DNA from: CBDBDZ01 sp965204215
Lineage (GTDB): Bacteria > Pseudomonadota > Gammaproteobacteria > Pseudomonadales > GM7GCV1
Direction: 5' to 3'
Assembly: GCA_965204215.1 (NCBI GenBank)
Contig: CBDBDZ010000013.1
Coordinates: forward strand, 620,001-684,000
Length of the DNA stretch: 64,000 bases
Every line of letters begins with the position of its first letter. Position 1 is the stretch's first letter. A program made the position numbers and the translations under genes. The notes under the pieces were generated by a model. That model saw only the letters and a program-made list of their open reading frames with translations. It searched no databases and was not told the origin of the DNA. Positions 43,984-52,859 of this stretch are shown piece by piece.

Positions 43984-44217
43984 AAAGCACTTACCCGTCT
44001 GGGAGAAGATATAGCAATAGAAGTTAAAAGTACCGACCATGTGAAAGATAAGCATCAGGGGGGTATCAGAATGCTTAAAGAGGAAGGGTTAATCAAACAG
44101 TATCTGGTTGTCAGTTTCGACCCCAATTTTCGAATAACCAGTGATGGTATTCAAATTCTACCTTGGAAGTTGTTTTTGGATAGTCTATGGGGAAGGCAAT
44201 TTAAACAGAGCTATTAA
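43984..44217 (+). pseudogene. C-terminal fragment of a DUF4143 ATPase-family protein
   Basis: The open frame directly after the fabG stop reads LGEDIAIEVKSTDHVKDKH then GGIRMLKEEGLIKQYLVVSF and ILPWKLFLDSLW, ending with TAA at 44217. This is the end of a DUF4143 protein (AAA ATPase plus PD-(D/E)XK-like fold, with the EVKS motif). There is no start codon or ATPase domain. It lies where acpP is expected, so an insertion and deletion probably remodelled the fab operon. Confidence 0.75.
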
Positions 44218-45740
44218 GTTAGCTCTCTTCCTTTTAGGAACAGTTCTACTGCTTTATTGTGGTTGACGCATTCAAATTTCATGTTTAAATCTTTGAATAA
44301 ACGCTCGGCTTCCAGCGTTTCAAAATCGGGTATTTGTAAACCGACCAAAACTCGCCCTTCTGCAGTTCCGTGGTTGCGATAATGAAATAGAGAAATGTTC
44401 CACCTAGTCCCTAAGTGGCTTAAAAATTTGGAAAGTGCGCCAATGCGTTCAGGGAATTCAAAACGGTATAATTGTTCATTGTCGACTTTGCTGTTACCAC
44501 CAATCATATGACGGATGTGCAGCGTAGCGGTTTCGTTATCGGTTAAATCAAATGTTTTAATGTTCTTTTTATTTAAACTCTCCAGTATTTCACTTTTGCA
44601 ATGGCTACCCTGGGTTTTTATACCAGTGTAAACGACGGCTTGTTGATCATTGGTATAGCGATAGTTAAATTCGGTAATATCCCTGCGGCCAATTTCATTG
44701 CAGAACTTTTTAAAGCTTCCAGGTTTTTCAGGGATAAATGCTGCAAACAATGCTTCGGTTTTGCCGCCAATATTTACCTGTTCTGAAATGTAGCGCAAGC
44801 GCTCAAAGTTCATATTGGCTCCGCTGATAACCGCGACCAAATTCATACCTTGCAGCTGTTTATCAACAATATATTTTTTCAGACCAGCCAATGCTAGAGC
44901 GCCAGAGGGCTCAACAATACTTCTCGTGTCGTCATAAATGTTCTTGATTGCCGAACATATTTCATTATTGCTAACAGTAATGACTTCATCCACTGTATGT
45001 TGCAAAATGTCGAAATTGGCATTGCCTATTTGATGAACGGCAGTCCCATCGGCAAAATTGCCTTCAATGGGTATAGTAGTGGGCATGCCTGCTTTTAATG
45101 CAGCTTGTAAACATGCAGAGTCTTCAGACTCCACTGCAATAATTTTGATGTCAGGGCATTTATGCTTCAAATAGATAGATGTCCCGGCACAGAGTCCGCC
45201 ACCCCCAACGGGGATAAATGCGGCATTAATACAACCTTTAAACTGCTCGCAAATTTCTTTGCCAATGGTACCTTGCCCAGTAATAATATGAGTGTCATCA
45301 AAAGGTGGAATAAAAAGTAAATTGCGCTCGATGGCAATTTTTTTCATATGCTCAAAAGCTTCTTGATAAGTGTCGCCCCAGAGCAAAACTTTGCCCCCCA
45401 GTGCATGCACGGAGTCAACCTTAATTTGCGGAGTGGTTAAAGGCATAACAATGGTGGCTTTAATACCTGCATGACGCGCACTAACTGCCACACCCTGCGC
45501 GTGATTGCCTGCTGATACCGTGATAATACCGCGTTGTTTTTCTTCATCAGATAACTGGCTGATTTTATAAAAAGCACCGCGAACTTTAAAAGAGAATATG
45601 GGTTGAGTGTCTTCGCGCTTGAGCAACACAGTATTGTTAATGCAACGTGAAAAACGCAACATTTTACTCAATGGAGTTTTATGAATTAACTCTGGAAACT
45701 CGATTGCGTCAATTGACTCAATATAATCGTCAAACACCAA
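44214..45740 (-). CDS. ilvA: Threonine ammonia-lyase, biosynthetic
   Basis: 508 residues. The PLP lysine lies in PIFSFKVRGAFYKI, the phosphate-binding loop is IPVGGGGLCAGTS, and two C-terminal ACT-like regulatory domains (about 325-508) mark the isoleucine-inhibited biosynthetic form. It makes 2-oxobutyrate for isoleucine. It overlaps the end of the DUF4143 fragment by four bases and is divergent from the restriction-modification genes. Confidence 0.95.
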   Translation of the reverse strand: MVFDDYIESIDAIEFPELIHKTPLSKMLRFSRCINNTVLLKREDTQPIFSFKVRGAFYKISQLSDEEKQRGIITVSAGNHAQGVAVSARHAGIKATIVMPLTTPQIKVDSVHALGGKVLLWGDTYQEAFEHMKKIAIERNLLFIPPFDDTHIITGQGTIGKEICEQFKGCINAAFIPVGGGGLCAGTSIYLKHKCPDIKIIAVESEDSACLQAALKAGMPTTIPIEGNFADGTAVHQIGNANFDILQHTVDEVITVSNNEICSAIKNIYDDTRSIVEPSGALALAGLKKYIVDKQLQGMNLVAVISGANMNFERLRYISEQVNIGGKTEALFAAFIPEKPGSFKKFCNEIGRRDITEFNYRYTNDQQAVVYTGIKTQGSHCKSEILESLNKKNIKTFDLTDNETATLHIRHMIGGNSKVDNEQLYRFEFPERIGALSKFLSHLGTRWNISLFHYRNHGTAEGRVLVGLQIPDFETLEAERLFKDLNMKFECVNHNKAVELFLKGRELT

Positions 45741-45926
45741 ATGTAAGCTGTAAATGAAAAGGCGGCGATTCTATCATTTTTATTAAATTTTGTCATGATG
45801 TAGTTTGAATCAAAGATTCTATAGGGGATATCATGTATTATTGAAATCAGTTTTTTATTTACAGAGCTTACATTGTCTGGTGAAATATCTGGCGAAATTT
45901 ATAATCAAAGAGATAATGCATTGACT

Positions 45927-46868
45927 ATGGAAAGCTATAGTAAAAAAATCAATGTAGCTAAACCCTTTTTAAAATGGGCTGGAGGAAAGACGCAACTGCT
46001 AAAAATTATTGAACCATATATTCCTTTTGAAAAATCGGATGCTATTGTTTATATAGAGCCTTTTGTGGGTAGTGGTGCGTTTCTTTTTTGGATGCTGGAA
46101 AAATATCCTTCACTTGAAAGAGCAGTGATTAATGACATTAACGTCGATTTAATTAATACATATTCGGTTATTAAAACTAATGTTGATGACTTAATAATTT
46201 TGTTGGAAAAATGGGAAACAGAATATTATGCTATCAGTGATAACCAGCAATTAAAAAGCGATTATTATTATACGAAGCGCGATTGCTTTAATGCTAGAGA
46301 ATCGGCTGTTGTTATTCAAGCTGGTTTATTGATTTTTCTAAACAGAACATGCTTCAATGGGTTATACCGGGTTAATAGAAGTAATCACTTTAATGTGCCG
46401 ATTGGTAGTTATAAAAGACCTACAATTTGTGATAAAAGAAATTTGATTGCAGTCAGTCGAGCACTATCGAAAGTTAAGATTCTTCATGGTGATTTCGAGC
46501 AGACAAATAATTATGTGTCTCCTGGTAATACTATTTGCTATATGGACCCTCCATATAAGCCTTTAAATGCAACGTCAAATTTTAACTCATACTCAAAAGA
46601 TAACTTCGATGATGTTGAACAAGTCAGGTTAAAACGATTTTGTGATCAACTAAAAGAGCAAGAATGTTTCTGGTTGTTGAGTAATTCTGATGTCAGGACA
46701 GAGGGGGAAAACGATTTTTTTGATTCTTTGTATCATAACTATGAGATAAATAGAGTGAAAGCTAACAGGAGAATTAATGCGAATGCCAATAAACGAGGTG
46801 ATATTTCGGAATTGTTGATTGCTAATACTTTACCTGTTGATAATACAAAGAGAGAAAGCTATGGCTAG
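45927..46868 (+). CDS. DNA adenine methyltransferase (D12 class), first methylase of an MboI-like system
   Basis: 313 residues from the ATG at 45927; a TTG at 45873 would add 18 residues. SAM-binding motif FLKWAGGKTQLLKII and catalytic motif CYMDPPYKPLNATSNF (DPPY) are the alpha-class Dam/DpnM/M.MboIA pattern; LIFLNRTCFNGLYRVNRSN is the recognition-domain block. It probably methylates adenine in GATC, by family resemblance. It overlaps the nuclease gene by eight bases, and a second methylase follows, giving a methylase-nuclease-methylase operon. Confidence 0.88.
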   Translation: MESYSKKINVAKPFLKWAGGKTQLLKIIEPYIPFEKSDAIVYIEPFVGSGAFLFWMLEKYPSLERAVINDINVDLINTYSVIKTNVDDLIILLEKWETEYYAISDNQQLKSDYYYTKRDCFNARESAVVIQAGLLIFLNRTCFNGLYRVNRSNHFNVPIGSYKRPTICDKRNLIAVSRALSKVKILHGDFEQTNNYVSPGNTICYMDPPYKPLNATSNFNSYSKDNFDDVEQVRLKRFCDQLKEQECFWLLSNSDVRTEGENDFFDSLYHNYEINRVKANRRINANANKRGDISELLIANTLPVDNTKRESYG

Positions 46869-47622
46869 CGATCAATCCTGGGAAAAGATATTCAATGATT
46901 TACATATCTTTGAGCATGATTTTGATAACGAACCTTTTAACATATCCGCTGGCAGTATAAAGCAGTGTTGTCAAAATTTTACAAAAGTGGCGGATAAAGA
47001 GGTGCGTCTTTTATGTAAACAAGATAGTAGAGATGATCGACCTCAGGTATTCAAAGAACGCAATCTGTTTATTTTGCCAGTGAAAAATGGCTTTTATAAA
47101 ATAGTGAAGGGAGAAGGCTATGTTGATATACCAGAAATTTCATCGGAAGCACTAACTTACAATTCAAAATTGGACTTTGAACTTGAAAGTGTATCTGTGG
47201 GTGATTCAGAAATGCAGTATTTAGATTTAGCCTATGCATCAAGTTTGATTAGAACATTTATCAATGACAATTCGTTAGTCTTAACGATTCGAGGTCGAAA
47301 ATATACCCCTGAATTTGATTTTATTGTAAATAAGCATTCAATTCATATATCTAGTGTTCAAACAGAAGTGGACGCGGGCTACGAAGGTGAAAATCAAATT
47401 GTGCTAATAGAAGCAAAAAATAAGCACACGTCAAATACAATCATTCGACAACTTTATTATCCGTATAGGCAATGGAAGACAAACACTAACAAACAAGTTA
47501 AATTGTTATTTTTTGAGAAAAGAGGTGACTGCTTTAATCTTTGGCAATATGAATTTTTGACAGAGCATGATTATAATAGTATTCAGCTAATTCATTCGGC
47601 TAGGTATAACATAATTACTTAG
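46861..47622 (+). CDS. Type II restriction endonuclease, MboI/DpnII-like
   Basis: 253 residues starting at the ATG at 46861 inside the end of the first methylase gene. A PD-(D/E)XK core is likely: EFDFIVNKHSI and QIVLIEAKNKHTSN with the IEAK catalytic motif, then IIRQLYYPYRQW. The gene's place between two adenine methylases, as in the MboI system (mboA-mboB-mboC), supports the call. Specificity for GATC is inferred, not seen. Confidence 0.8.
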   Translation: MASDQSWEKIFNDLHIFEHDFDNEPFNISAGSIKQCCQNFTKVADKEVRLLCKQDSRDDRPQVFKERNLFILPVKNGFYKIVKGEGYVDIPEISSEALTYNSKLDFELESVSVGDSEMQYLDLAYASSLIRTFINDNSLVLTIRGRKYTPEFDFIVNKHSIHISSVQTEVDAGYEGENQIVLIEAKNKHTSNTIIRQLYYPYRQWKTNTNKQVKLLFFEKRGDCFNLWQYEFLTEHDYNSIQLIHSARYNIIT

Positions 47623-47625
47623 TCT

Positions 47626-48516
47626 ATGATCAAGCCATACTATAAATCAAAGGATAAAAATTTTACTTTACTAAACTATGATGTTTTTGAAGTGTTGTCT
47701 TTGTTTGATTTTGAGTTTGATATGGTGTTTGCAGATCCCCCATATTTTTTATCCAATGATGGATTAACTATCCAAAACGGTAAAATAAGTAGTGTCAATA
47801 AAGGAGAATGGGATAAAGCCTACAATTTAGATGTAATTGCTGCTTTTAATAATAAGTGGCTGACCCTGATAAGGGATAAAATGAAAAGCAATGCTACTAT
47901 CTGGATTAGTGGTACTTCCCATAACATTTTCAATATAGGGCAAACATTACAGCAATTAAACTTTAAAATTTTAAATGTCATTACATGGGAGAAAACCAAT
48001 CCACCTCCAAATTTTTCATGTCGTTATTTCACTCATTCAGCAGAATATGTCATTTGGGCTAGAAAAAATATCAAAACACCTCATTATTTTAATTATGAAT
48101 TAATGAAAGTATTTAATGAGGGTAAACAAATGAAAGATGTCTGGAAAATGCCTGCTATAGCTAAATGGGAAAAGTCTTGTGGAAAACATCCTACCCAAAA
48201 ACCTCTATCTCTATTGGTTCGGCTAATTTTGGCATCAACTACTGCAAATGCATGGGTGCTTGATCCTTTTACAGGAAGCAGTACAACTGGCATTGCTGCA
48301 AACTTATTGGACAGAAGGTTTTTAGGTGTTGATAATCAATTAGAATACCTGGAAATTAGCAAATTAAGAAAACAAGAAATAGAAGATTCAGCACTCGCTC
48401 AAAGATATCGCTCAAAAATATATGGTTTCCGTGAGAAGCAACCAGTGGAATTGTTTGCGCTATGCGAAAACGCGAAAGAGTATTCTTTGAATATAGATAA
48501 ACAATTACCCTTTTAA
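47626..48516 (+). CDS. DNA adenine methyltransferase (beta class), second methylase
   Basis: 296 residues. Catalytic motif FADPPYFLSNDG near the N terminus and SAM-binding motif VLDPFTGSSTTGIAA near the C terminus give the beta-class order, as in DpnA and M.MboIC. HPTQKPLSLL is the usual preceding block. In relatives this enzyme can also methylate single-stranded DNA and protects incoming DNA. It starts three bases after the nuclease stop. Confidence 0.9.
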   Translation: MIKPYYKSKDKNFTLLNYDVFEVLSLFDFEFDMVFADPPYFLSNDGLTIQNGKISSVNKGEWDKAYNLDVIAAFNNKWLTLIRDKMKSNATIWISGTSHNIFNIGQTLQQLNFKILNVITWEKTNPPPNFSCRYFTHSAEYVIWARKNIKTPHYFNYELMKVFNEGKQMKDVWKMPAIAKWEKSCGKHPTQKPLSLLVRLILASTTANAWVLDPFTGSSTTGIAANLLDRRFLGVDNQLEYLEISKLRKQEIEDSALAQRYRSKIYGFREKQPVELFALCENAKEYSLNIDKQLPF

Positions 48517-48538
48517 TCCAACCAATACACAAAATACC

Positions 48539-49558
48539 ATGCATTTATCCCGATTCCCTCGACAATTTCTAGCTCATTTACCCACTGCTCTGGAAGCGAT
48601 GCCAAGGCTTAGTAAATACTGTAATAATGTGAATTTATGGATAAAACGTGATGATTGCACAGGTCTGTCATCTGGTGGCAATAAAACGCGTAAACTGGAA
48701 TTTTTAATGGGTGAAGCCTGTGAGCAGCAGGCGGACTGTATTATTACTCAAGGTGCGACACAATCCAACCACGCGAGACAAACGGCTGCATTTGCAACCA
48801 GGCTGGGGATGCAATGTTATATTTTATTAGAAGATCGCATAGGCACGAATGATAGAGACTACAATTACAATGGCAATGTACTGCTTGACAGATTACATGG
48901 TGCAAAAATTGCCCATAGACCCGCAGGAACGGATATGAATGAAGCAATGCAGGCGTTGGCGAATAAGCTAAGCACAGAAGGTATGAAACCTTACATTATC
49001 CCCGGCGGTGGTTCTAATGCGGTGGGTGCTCTGGGCTATGTCAATGCCGCTTTCGAGTTATTGGCTCAAGCTAATGCTATGGGATTAACCATCGACCATG
49101 TCGTGCACGCTACAGGTAGCTCTGGCACGCAAGCTGGTCTAGTAACAGGGTTAGAGCTAATGAATAGCCAGGTACCATTACTGGGCATTGGCGTTCGAGC
49201 ATTGCAGGAAAAGCAAGAACAAATGGTTTACAATTTATCACAATTAACATGTGAACATATGGGTGTAGAACCGACCTTGGTAGCGCGGGAAAAAGTACGC
49301 GCTAATTGTAACTATGTTGGCGATGGTTATGGTATTCCCACCGAAGGTATGCTTGAAGCACTACGCTTAACGGCTCAACTGGAAGGCATTTTGTTAGACC
49401 CTGTGTATTCAGGAAAGGGCATGGCAGGGTTGATTGATTTATGCCGTAATGGCTATTTTAAACCTGAAGAGAATGTGGTGTTTATCCACACCGGAGGTAG
49501 TGCTGGATTATTTGGTTACAGCGAGCAATTGCAATTGCACGACTACAGCAGCTTTTAA
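48539..49558 (+). CDS. cuyA: L-cysteate sulfo-lyase (CuyA-like; D-cysteine desulfhydrase family)
   Basis: 339 residues, PLP-dependent. The N terminus MHLSRFPRQFLAHLPTALEA and the PLP-lysine region KRDDCTGLSSGGNKTRKLE match CuyA of marine bacteria closely by memory; IIPGGGSNAVGALGYVN and HTGGSAGLFGY are family blocks. CuyA splits L-cysteate into pyruvate, ammonium and sulfite. D-cysteine desulfhydrase is the close alternative, but the next gene is HpsN-like, which favours a sulfonate role. It begins 22 bases after the second methylase. Confidence 0.82.
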   Translation: MHLSRFPRQFLAHLPTALEAMPRLSKYCNNVNLWIKRDDCTGLSSGGNKTRKLEFLMGEACEQQADCIITQGATQSNHARQTAAFATRLGMQCYILLEDRIGTNDRDYNYNGNVLLDRLHGAKIAHRPAGTDMNEAMQALANKLSTEGMKPYIIPGGGSNAVGALGYVNAAFELLAQANAMGLTIDHVVHATGSSGTQAGLVTGLELMNSQVPLLGIGVRALQEKQEQMVYNLSQLTCEHMGVEPTLVAREKVRANCNYVGDGYGIPTEGMLEALRLTAQLEGILLDPVYSGKGMAGLIDLCRNGYFKPEENVVFIHTGGSAGLFGYSEQLQLHDYSSF

Positions 49559-49570
49559 TGGGGTTAGATA

Positions 49571-50890
49571 ATGAAGCAAATAAAAGCACCGAATAAAGCT
49601 TCAACAGTATATATTAGCCAAATTAAGGGACGTGTTGAGCAAATGCTGGCATTGATTAAAGAGCAAGGAGAAATTGCGGTTTGCAATTATGCGCGTGAGC
49701 TTGATGGTTGGCAGGGAAATATTGAACTAAGTAACGATACCTGGAAGCAGTTAATTCAGCAGGTTAATGAGCAAGATAAAGCCGATATTCATTTTGCATG
49801 GGAGCAGGTAAGTCGCTTTGCGAATGCTCAAGCACAATCGCTACAGTCATTTACGATGGAGAGTGGTCCAGGAGTAGTGCTGGGGCAGAAAATTGTACCC
49901 ATTAATTGTGCAGGATGCTATGTGCCAGCAGGACGTTATGCACATGTGGCTTCTGCCATTATGTCAGTTGCCACTGCCAAAGCGGCAGGGGTGCAAAATA
50001 TTATTGCTTGCACGCCGCCACGAGGTAACAGCATTCACCCTGCTATTGCTTACGCCTTGCATATTGCAGGTGCGGATAAAGTGTTGCAATTAGGAGGTGT
50101 TCAAGCCATTGCTGCCATGGCGCAAGGCCTTTTTGGCAGTGAAAAAGCAGACATTATCGTTGGGCCAGGTAATGATTATGTAGCAGAAGCCAAGCGTTTA
50201 CTATTTGGTTCTGTAGGTATTGACGTGTTTGCAGGGCCAACCGAGTCTGCAATTATTGCTGATGATAGCGCCGATGCCATGACGATTGCTGTGGACTTAT
50301 GTTCTCAAGCTGAACATGGCATTAGTTCGCCTGTTTGGCTGTTTACCACATCATTTAACTTAGCTCATTGTGTTAATCAAATACTACCACTGGTAGCGGC
50401 AGATATGCCCAATGAAGAAGTGGTAATGCAAGCATGGCACGATTTTGGTGAAATTATTCTGTGCGAGAGTGATGAAGAAATGGCATCCATTGCTGATGAA
50501 TATGCTTGCGAACATGTTCAAGTTATTGCAAAAGACCTGGATTGGTGGCGCGAGCGTTTAACTAATTATGGCTCTTTATTTTTAGGCGAGGGCAGTACTG
50601 TAACACACGGCGATAAATGTGTGGGAACCAACCACATATTGCCAACCCGAAAAGCTGCGCGTTACAGCGGTGGTTTGAATGTACAGAAATTTATGAAAAT
50701 ACTCACCTTTCAACAAATTGATGAACAGGCCAATAAAGTATTTAGCGCCGTAGCCTCCAGAATATCGCGCATGGAAGGTATGGAAGGTCACGCTCGCGCT
50801 TGTGACTGGCGTTTGCGGAAATACTTCCCCGAAGAAAATTGGGACTTTGATGTGTATCGACAAAAGCGTTATGACATCTCAAAATATTAG
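49571..50890 (+). CDS. hpsN: HpsN-like sulfopropanediol dehydrogenase (histidinol dehydrogenase family)
   Basis: 439 residues. The fold and zinc ligands are those of HisD: CSQAEHGISSPVWL (Gln, His) and GDKCVGTNHILPTRKAARYS. PINCAGCYVPAGRYAHVASA, IIVGPGNDYVAEAKRLLFG and DLDWWRERLTNYGSLFLGE follow HpsN rather than biosynthetic HisD, and no other his genes are near. HpsN oxidises the alcohol of (R)-2,3-dihydroxypropane-1-sulfonate to the acid in two steps. Given its neighbours, the amino analogue cysteinolate is a possible substrate. It lies 12 bases after cuyA. Confidence 0.8.
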   Translation: MKQIKAPNKASTVYISQIKGRVEQMLALIKEQGEIAVCNYARELDGWQGNIELSNDTWKQLIQQVNEQDKADIHFAWEQVSRFANAQAQSLQSFTMESGPGVVLGQKIVPINCAGCYVPAGRYAHVASAIMSVATAKAAGVQNIIACTPPRGNSIHPAIAYALHIAGADKVLQLGGVQAIAAMAQGLFGSEKADIIVGPGNDYVAEAKRLLFGSVGIDVFAGPTESAIIADDSADAMTIAVDLCSQAEHGISSPVWLFTTSFNLAHCVNQILPLVAADMPNEEVVMQAWHDFGEIILCESDEEMASIADEYACEHVQVIAKDLDWWRERLTNYGSLFLGEGSTVTHGDKCVGTNHILPTRKAARYSGGLNVQKFMKILTFQQIDEQANKVFSAVASRISRMEGMEGHARACDWRLRKYFPEENWDFDVYRQKRYDISKY

Positions 50891-52088
50891 TAAAACATTT
50901 AATAAACCATTCACACAACAATTACCACTGTCTGAAAGTGCCATTGCCAGTGCAGTAGAGCTACTACAAAATGGTCGTCTACATCGCTACAACACTATTG
51001 CTGGTGAAATAGCAGCGACTTCACAATTAGAGCAAGAATTCAGCAATTACATGCAGCAACAGTTTTGCCTGGCATGCACCTCAGGTGGCTATGCCATTTA
51101 TTTGGCTTTGAAAATTGCAGGAGTAAAAAATGGTGATAAGGTAATAACCAATGCTTTTACTTTAGCGCCAGTGCCAGGGGCAATAGATAATGTCGGAGCA
51201 GAAGCTGTGTTTGTTGATATGGATGATAATCTGTGCACAGATTTAAGGCATTTAAAGCAATTAATGCAAACAACTGATGCCAGTGTATTTTTGATGTCGC
51301 ACATGCGCGGGCATTTAGCCGATATGGAAGTTGTATGCCAATTGTGCAATCAGTACAAAATTATTTTAATTGAAGATTGCGCTCATACCATGGGCGCGCG
51401 TTGGAATGGGAAATTATCGGGAAGCTTTGGTGATTTAGCCTGTTTTAGTACCCAGACCTATAAGCACATGAATTCAGGTGAGGGTGGGTTGCTGACAACA
51501 AATAATCCACAATGGATGGCGCAAGCCATTATTTTGTCAGGCTCTTATATGCTTTATGAACGACATGGTACGGTTCCGGCTGCCAAATATTTTGGTGCTA
51601 TTATTGAACATACACCCAATTATAGTGGGCGCATGGATAATTTGCGTGCAACATTGTTGCTAGATCAATTACAGTATTTAGATGAGCATTGTCAGCAGTG
51701 GAACAGACGTTATAAAAAAATTGAGCAAAAACTTGCCAACTGCCAGCTTATTCATTTACCCCAGCGTCCAGACAGTGAATATTTTGTTGGTAGTTCCATT
51801 CAATTTTGTATTCCCAGCTGGTCTGCTGACCAAATTGAAAAGGTATTGTCACTGTGTATGGAGCGAGGGGTGGAGCTTAAATGGTTTGGCCGTGATAAAC
51901 CTTCAGGCTTTACCAGTAGTTATCATAACTGGAAATACTTTTTACACCCATCTAAACCCCTTCCTAACACAGACAGGCTGTTATCGACACTACTGGATAT
52001 GCGCATCCCTTTGACATTTGATAATGACGATATGCAACAGCTTGGAGACATTATTGTAGACTGTGTTGAAACGGTCAATAATCAATAG
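50871..52088 (+). CDS. DegT/DnrJ/EryC1/StrS-family aminotransferase
   Basis: 405 residues from the ATG at 50871, which overlaps the hpsN end by 20 bases. PLP-binding features: FCLACTSGGYAIYLALKIAG, LIEDCAHTMGARWNGKLSG and the lysine in CFSTQTYKHMNSGEGGLLTT. The family aminates keto-sugars and related carbonyls. In this operon it may aminate a C3 sulfonate carbonyl (to cysteinolate) or work in reverse; the substrate is unknown. Confidence 0.85.
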   Translation: MTSQNISKTFNKPFTQQLPLSESAIASAVELLQNGRLHRYNTIAGEIAATSQLEQEFSNYMQQQFCLACTSGGYAIYLALKIAGVKNGDKVITNAFTLAPVPGAIDNVGAEAVFVDMDDNLCTDLRHLKQLMQTTDASVFLMSHMRGHLADMEVVCQLCNQYKIILIEDCAHTMGARWNGKLSGSFGDLACFSTQTYKHMNSGEGGLLTTNNPQWMAQAIILSGSYMLYERHGTVPAAKYFGAIIEHTPNYSGRMDNLRATLLLDQLQYLDEHCQQWNRRYKKIEQKLANCQLIHLPQRPDSEYFVGSSIQFCIPSWSADQIEKVLSLCMERGVELKWFGRDKPSGFTSSYHNWKYFLHPSKPLPNTDRLLSTLLDMRIPLTFDNDDMQQLGDIIVDCVETVNNQ

Positions 52089-52097
52089 CGCTTTAGT

Positions 52098-52793
52098 ATG
52101 AGTAAAACTGTAGGTATTATTGGCGGTATGGGTCCTGATGCCACTGTGGAACTCATGCAGCACATTATAGCTGAGACTCCAGCAGAAGATGATAAAGACC
52201 ACATCCATATGCTGGTTGATAGTAATCCCAACATCCCGTCAAGGCGAAACGCAATACTTTTTGGTGGACCAAGTCCAGAAACAGAACTAGTGAATATGGC
52301 AAAGCGATTAGAGGCTATGGGAGCAAATTTTATTGTTATGCCATGCAACACCGCTCATTACTATTACTCAGCTATTAATAATGCGATAAGTATTGATTGC
52401 TGGCACCTGATTGAACTCACAGCGCAAAGTATTGCCAGACGGTACCCTCATATAAAACGTATTGGGCTGTTAGCCACAGTAATGTCAAAACAACTGCAAT
52501 TATTTGAACCCTGCTTTCAGAGTCAAAATATTGATATTATCTATCCTGATGAAAGGGTGCAAGAGATAATTACTCAAACCATACTCGCTGTGAAAAAATC
52601 AAAGGTTAATAATGAACTTTTAACGGCTTATAATCAGGCGATTGCCAAACTCAATCATGATTACCTATTACTTGGTTGTAGTGAACTATCGGTACTGCAT
52701 AGCCCTTTTAGAACAAAGGCGCTAATTGATACGGTAACTTTTATAGACCCCATACAATTGTTGGCTCAGACCATTGTCAATGAAAAAAATTGA
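52098..52793 (+). CDS. Aspartate/glutamate racemase-family protein (two-cysteine)
   Basis: 231 residues. Both catalytic cysteines are present, in VMPCNTAHYYY and LLLGCSELSVL, with the N-terminal VGIIGGMGPDATVEL. Such enzymes racemise acidic amino acids by two-base catalysis. Cysteate is the sulfonate analogue of aspartate, so D-/L-cysteate interconversion is an attractive role in this operon (inference). It starts nine bases after the aminotransferase. Confidence 0.86.
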   Translation: MSKTVGIIGGMGPDATVELMQHIIAETPAEDDKDHIHMLVDSNPNIPSRRNAILFGGPSPETELVNMAKRLEAMGANFIVMPCNTAHYYYSAINNAISIDCWHLIELTAQSIARRYPHIKRIGLLATVMSKQLQLFEPCFQSQNIDIIYPDERVQEIITQTILAVKKSKVNNELLTAYNQAIAKLNHDYLLLGCSELSVLHSPFRTKALIDTVTFIDPIQLLAQTIVNEKN

Positions 52794-52859
52794 GCTCAAC
52801 ATTGCATGCTTATAGTGAATTTCCTATAATTCAACGAATACTCTAATATACTGTTTGTA

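Noticed and set aside
49571..50890. Biosynthetic histidinol dehydrogenase (hisD)
   Set aside because: No other histidine genes are near, and the sequence blocks and the adjacent cysteate lyase fit HpsN better.
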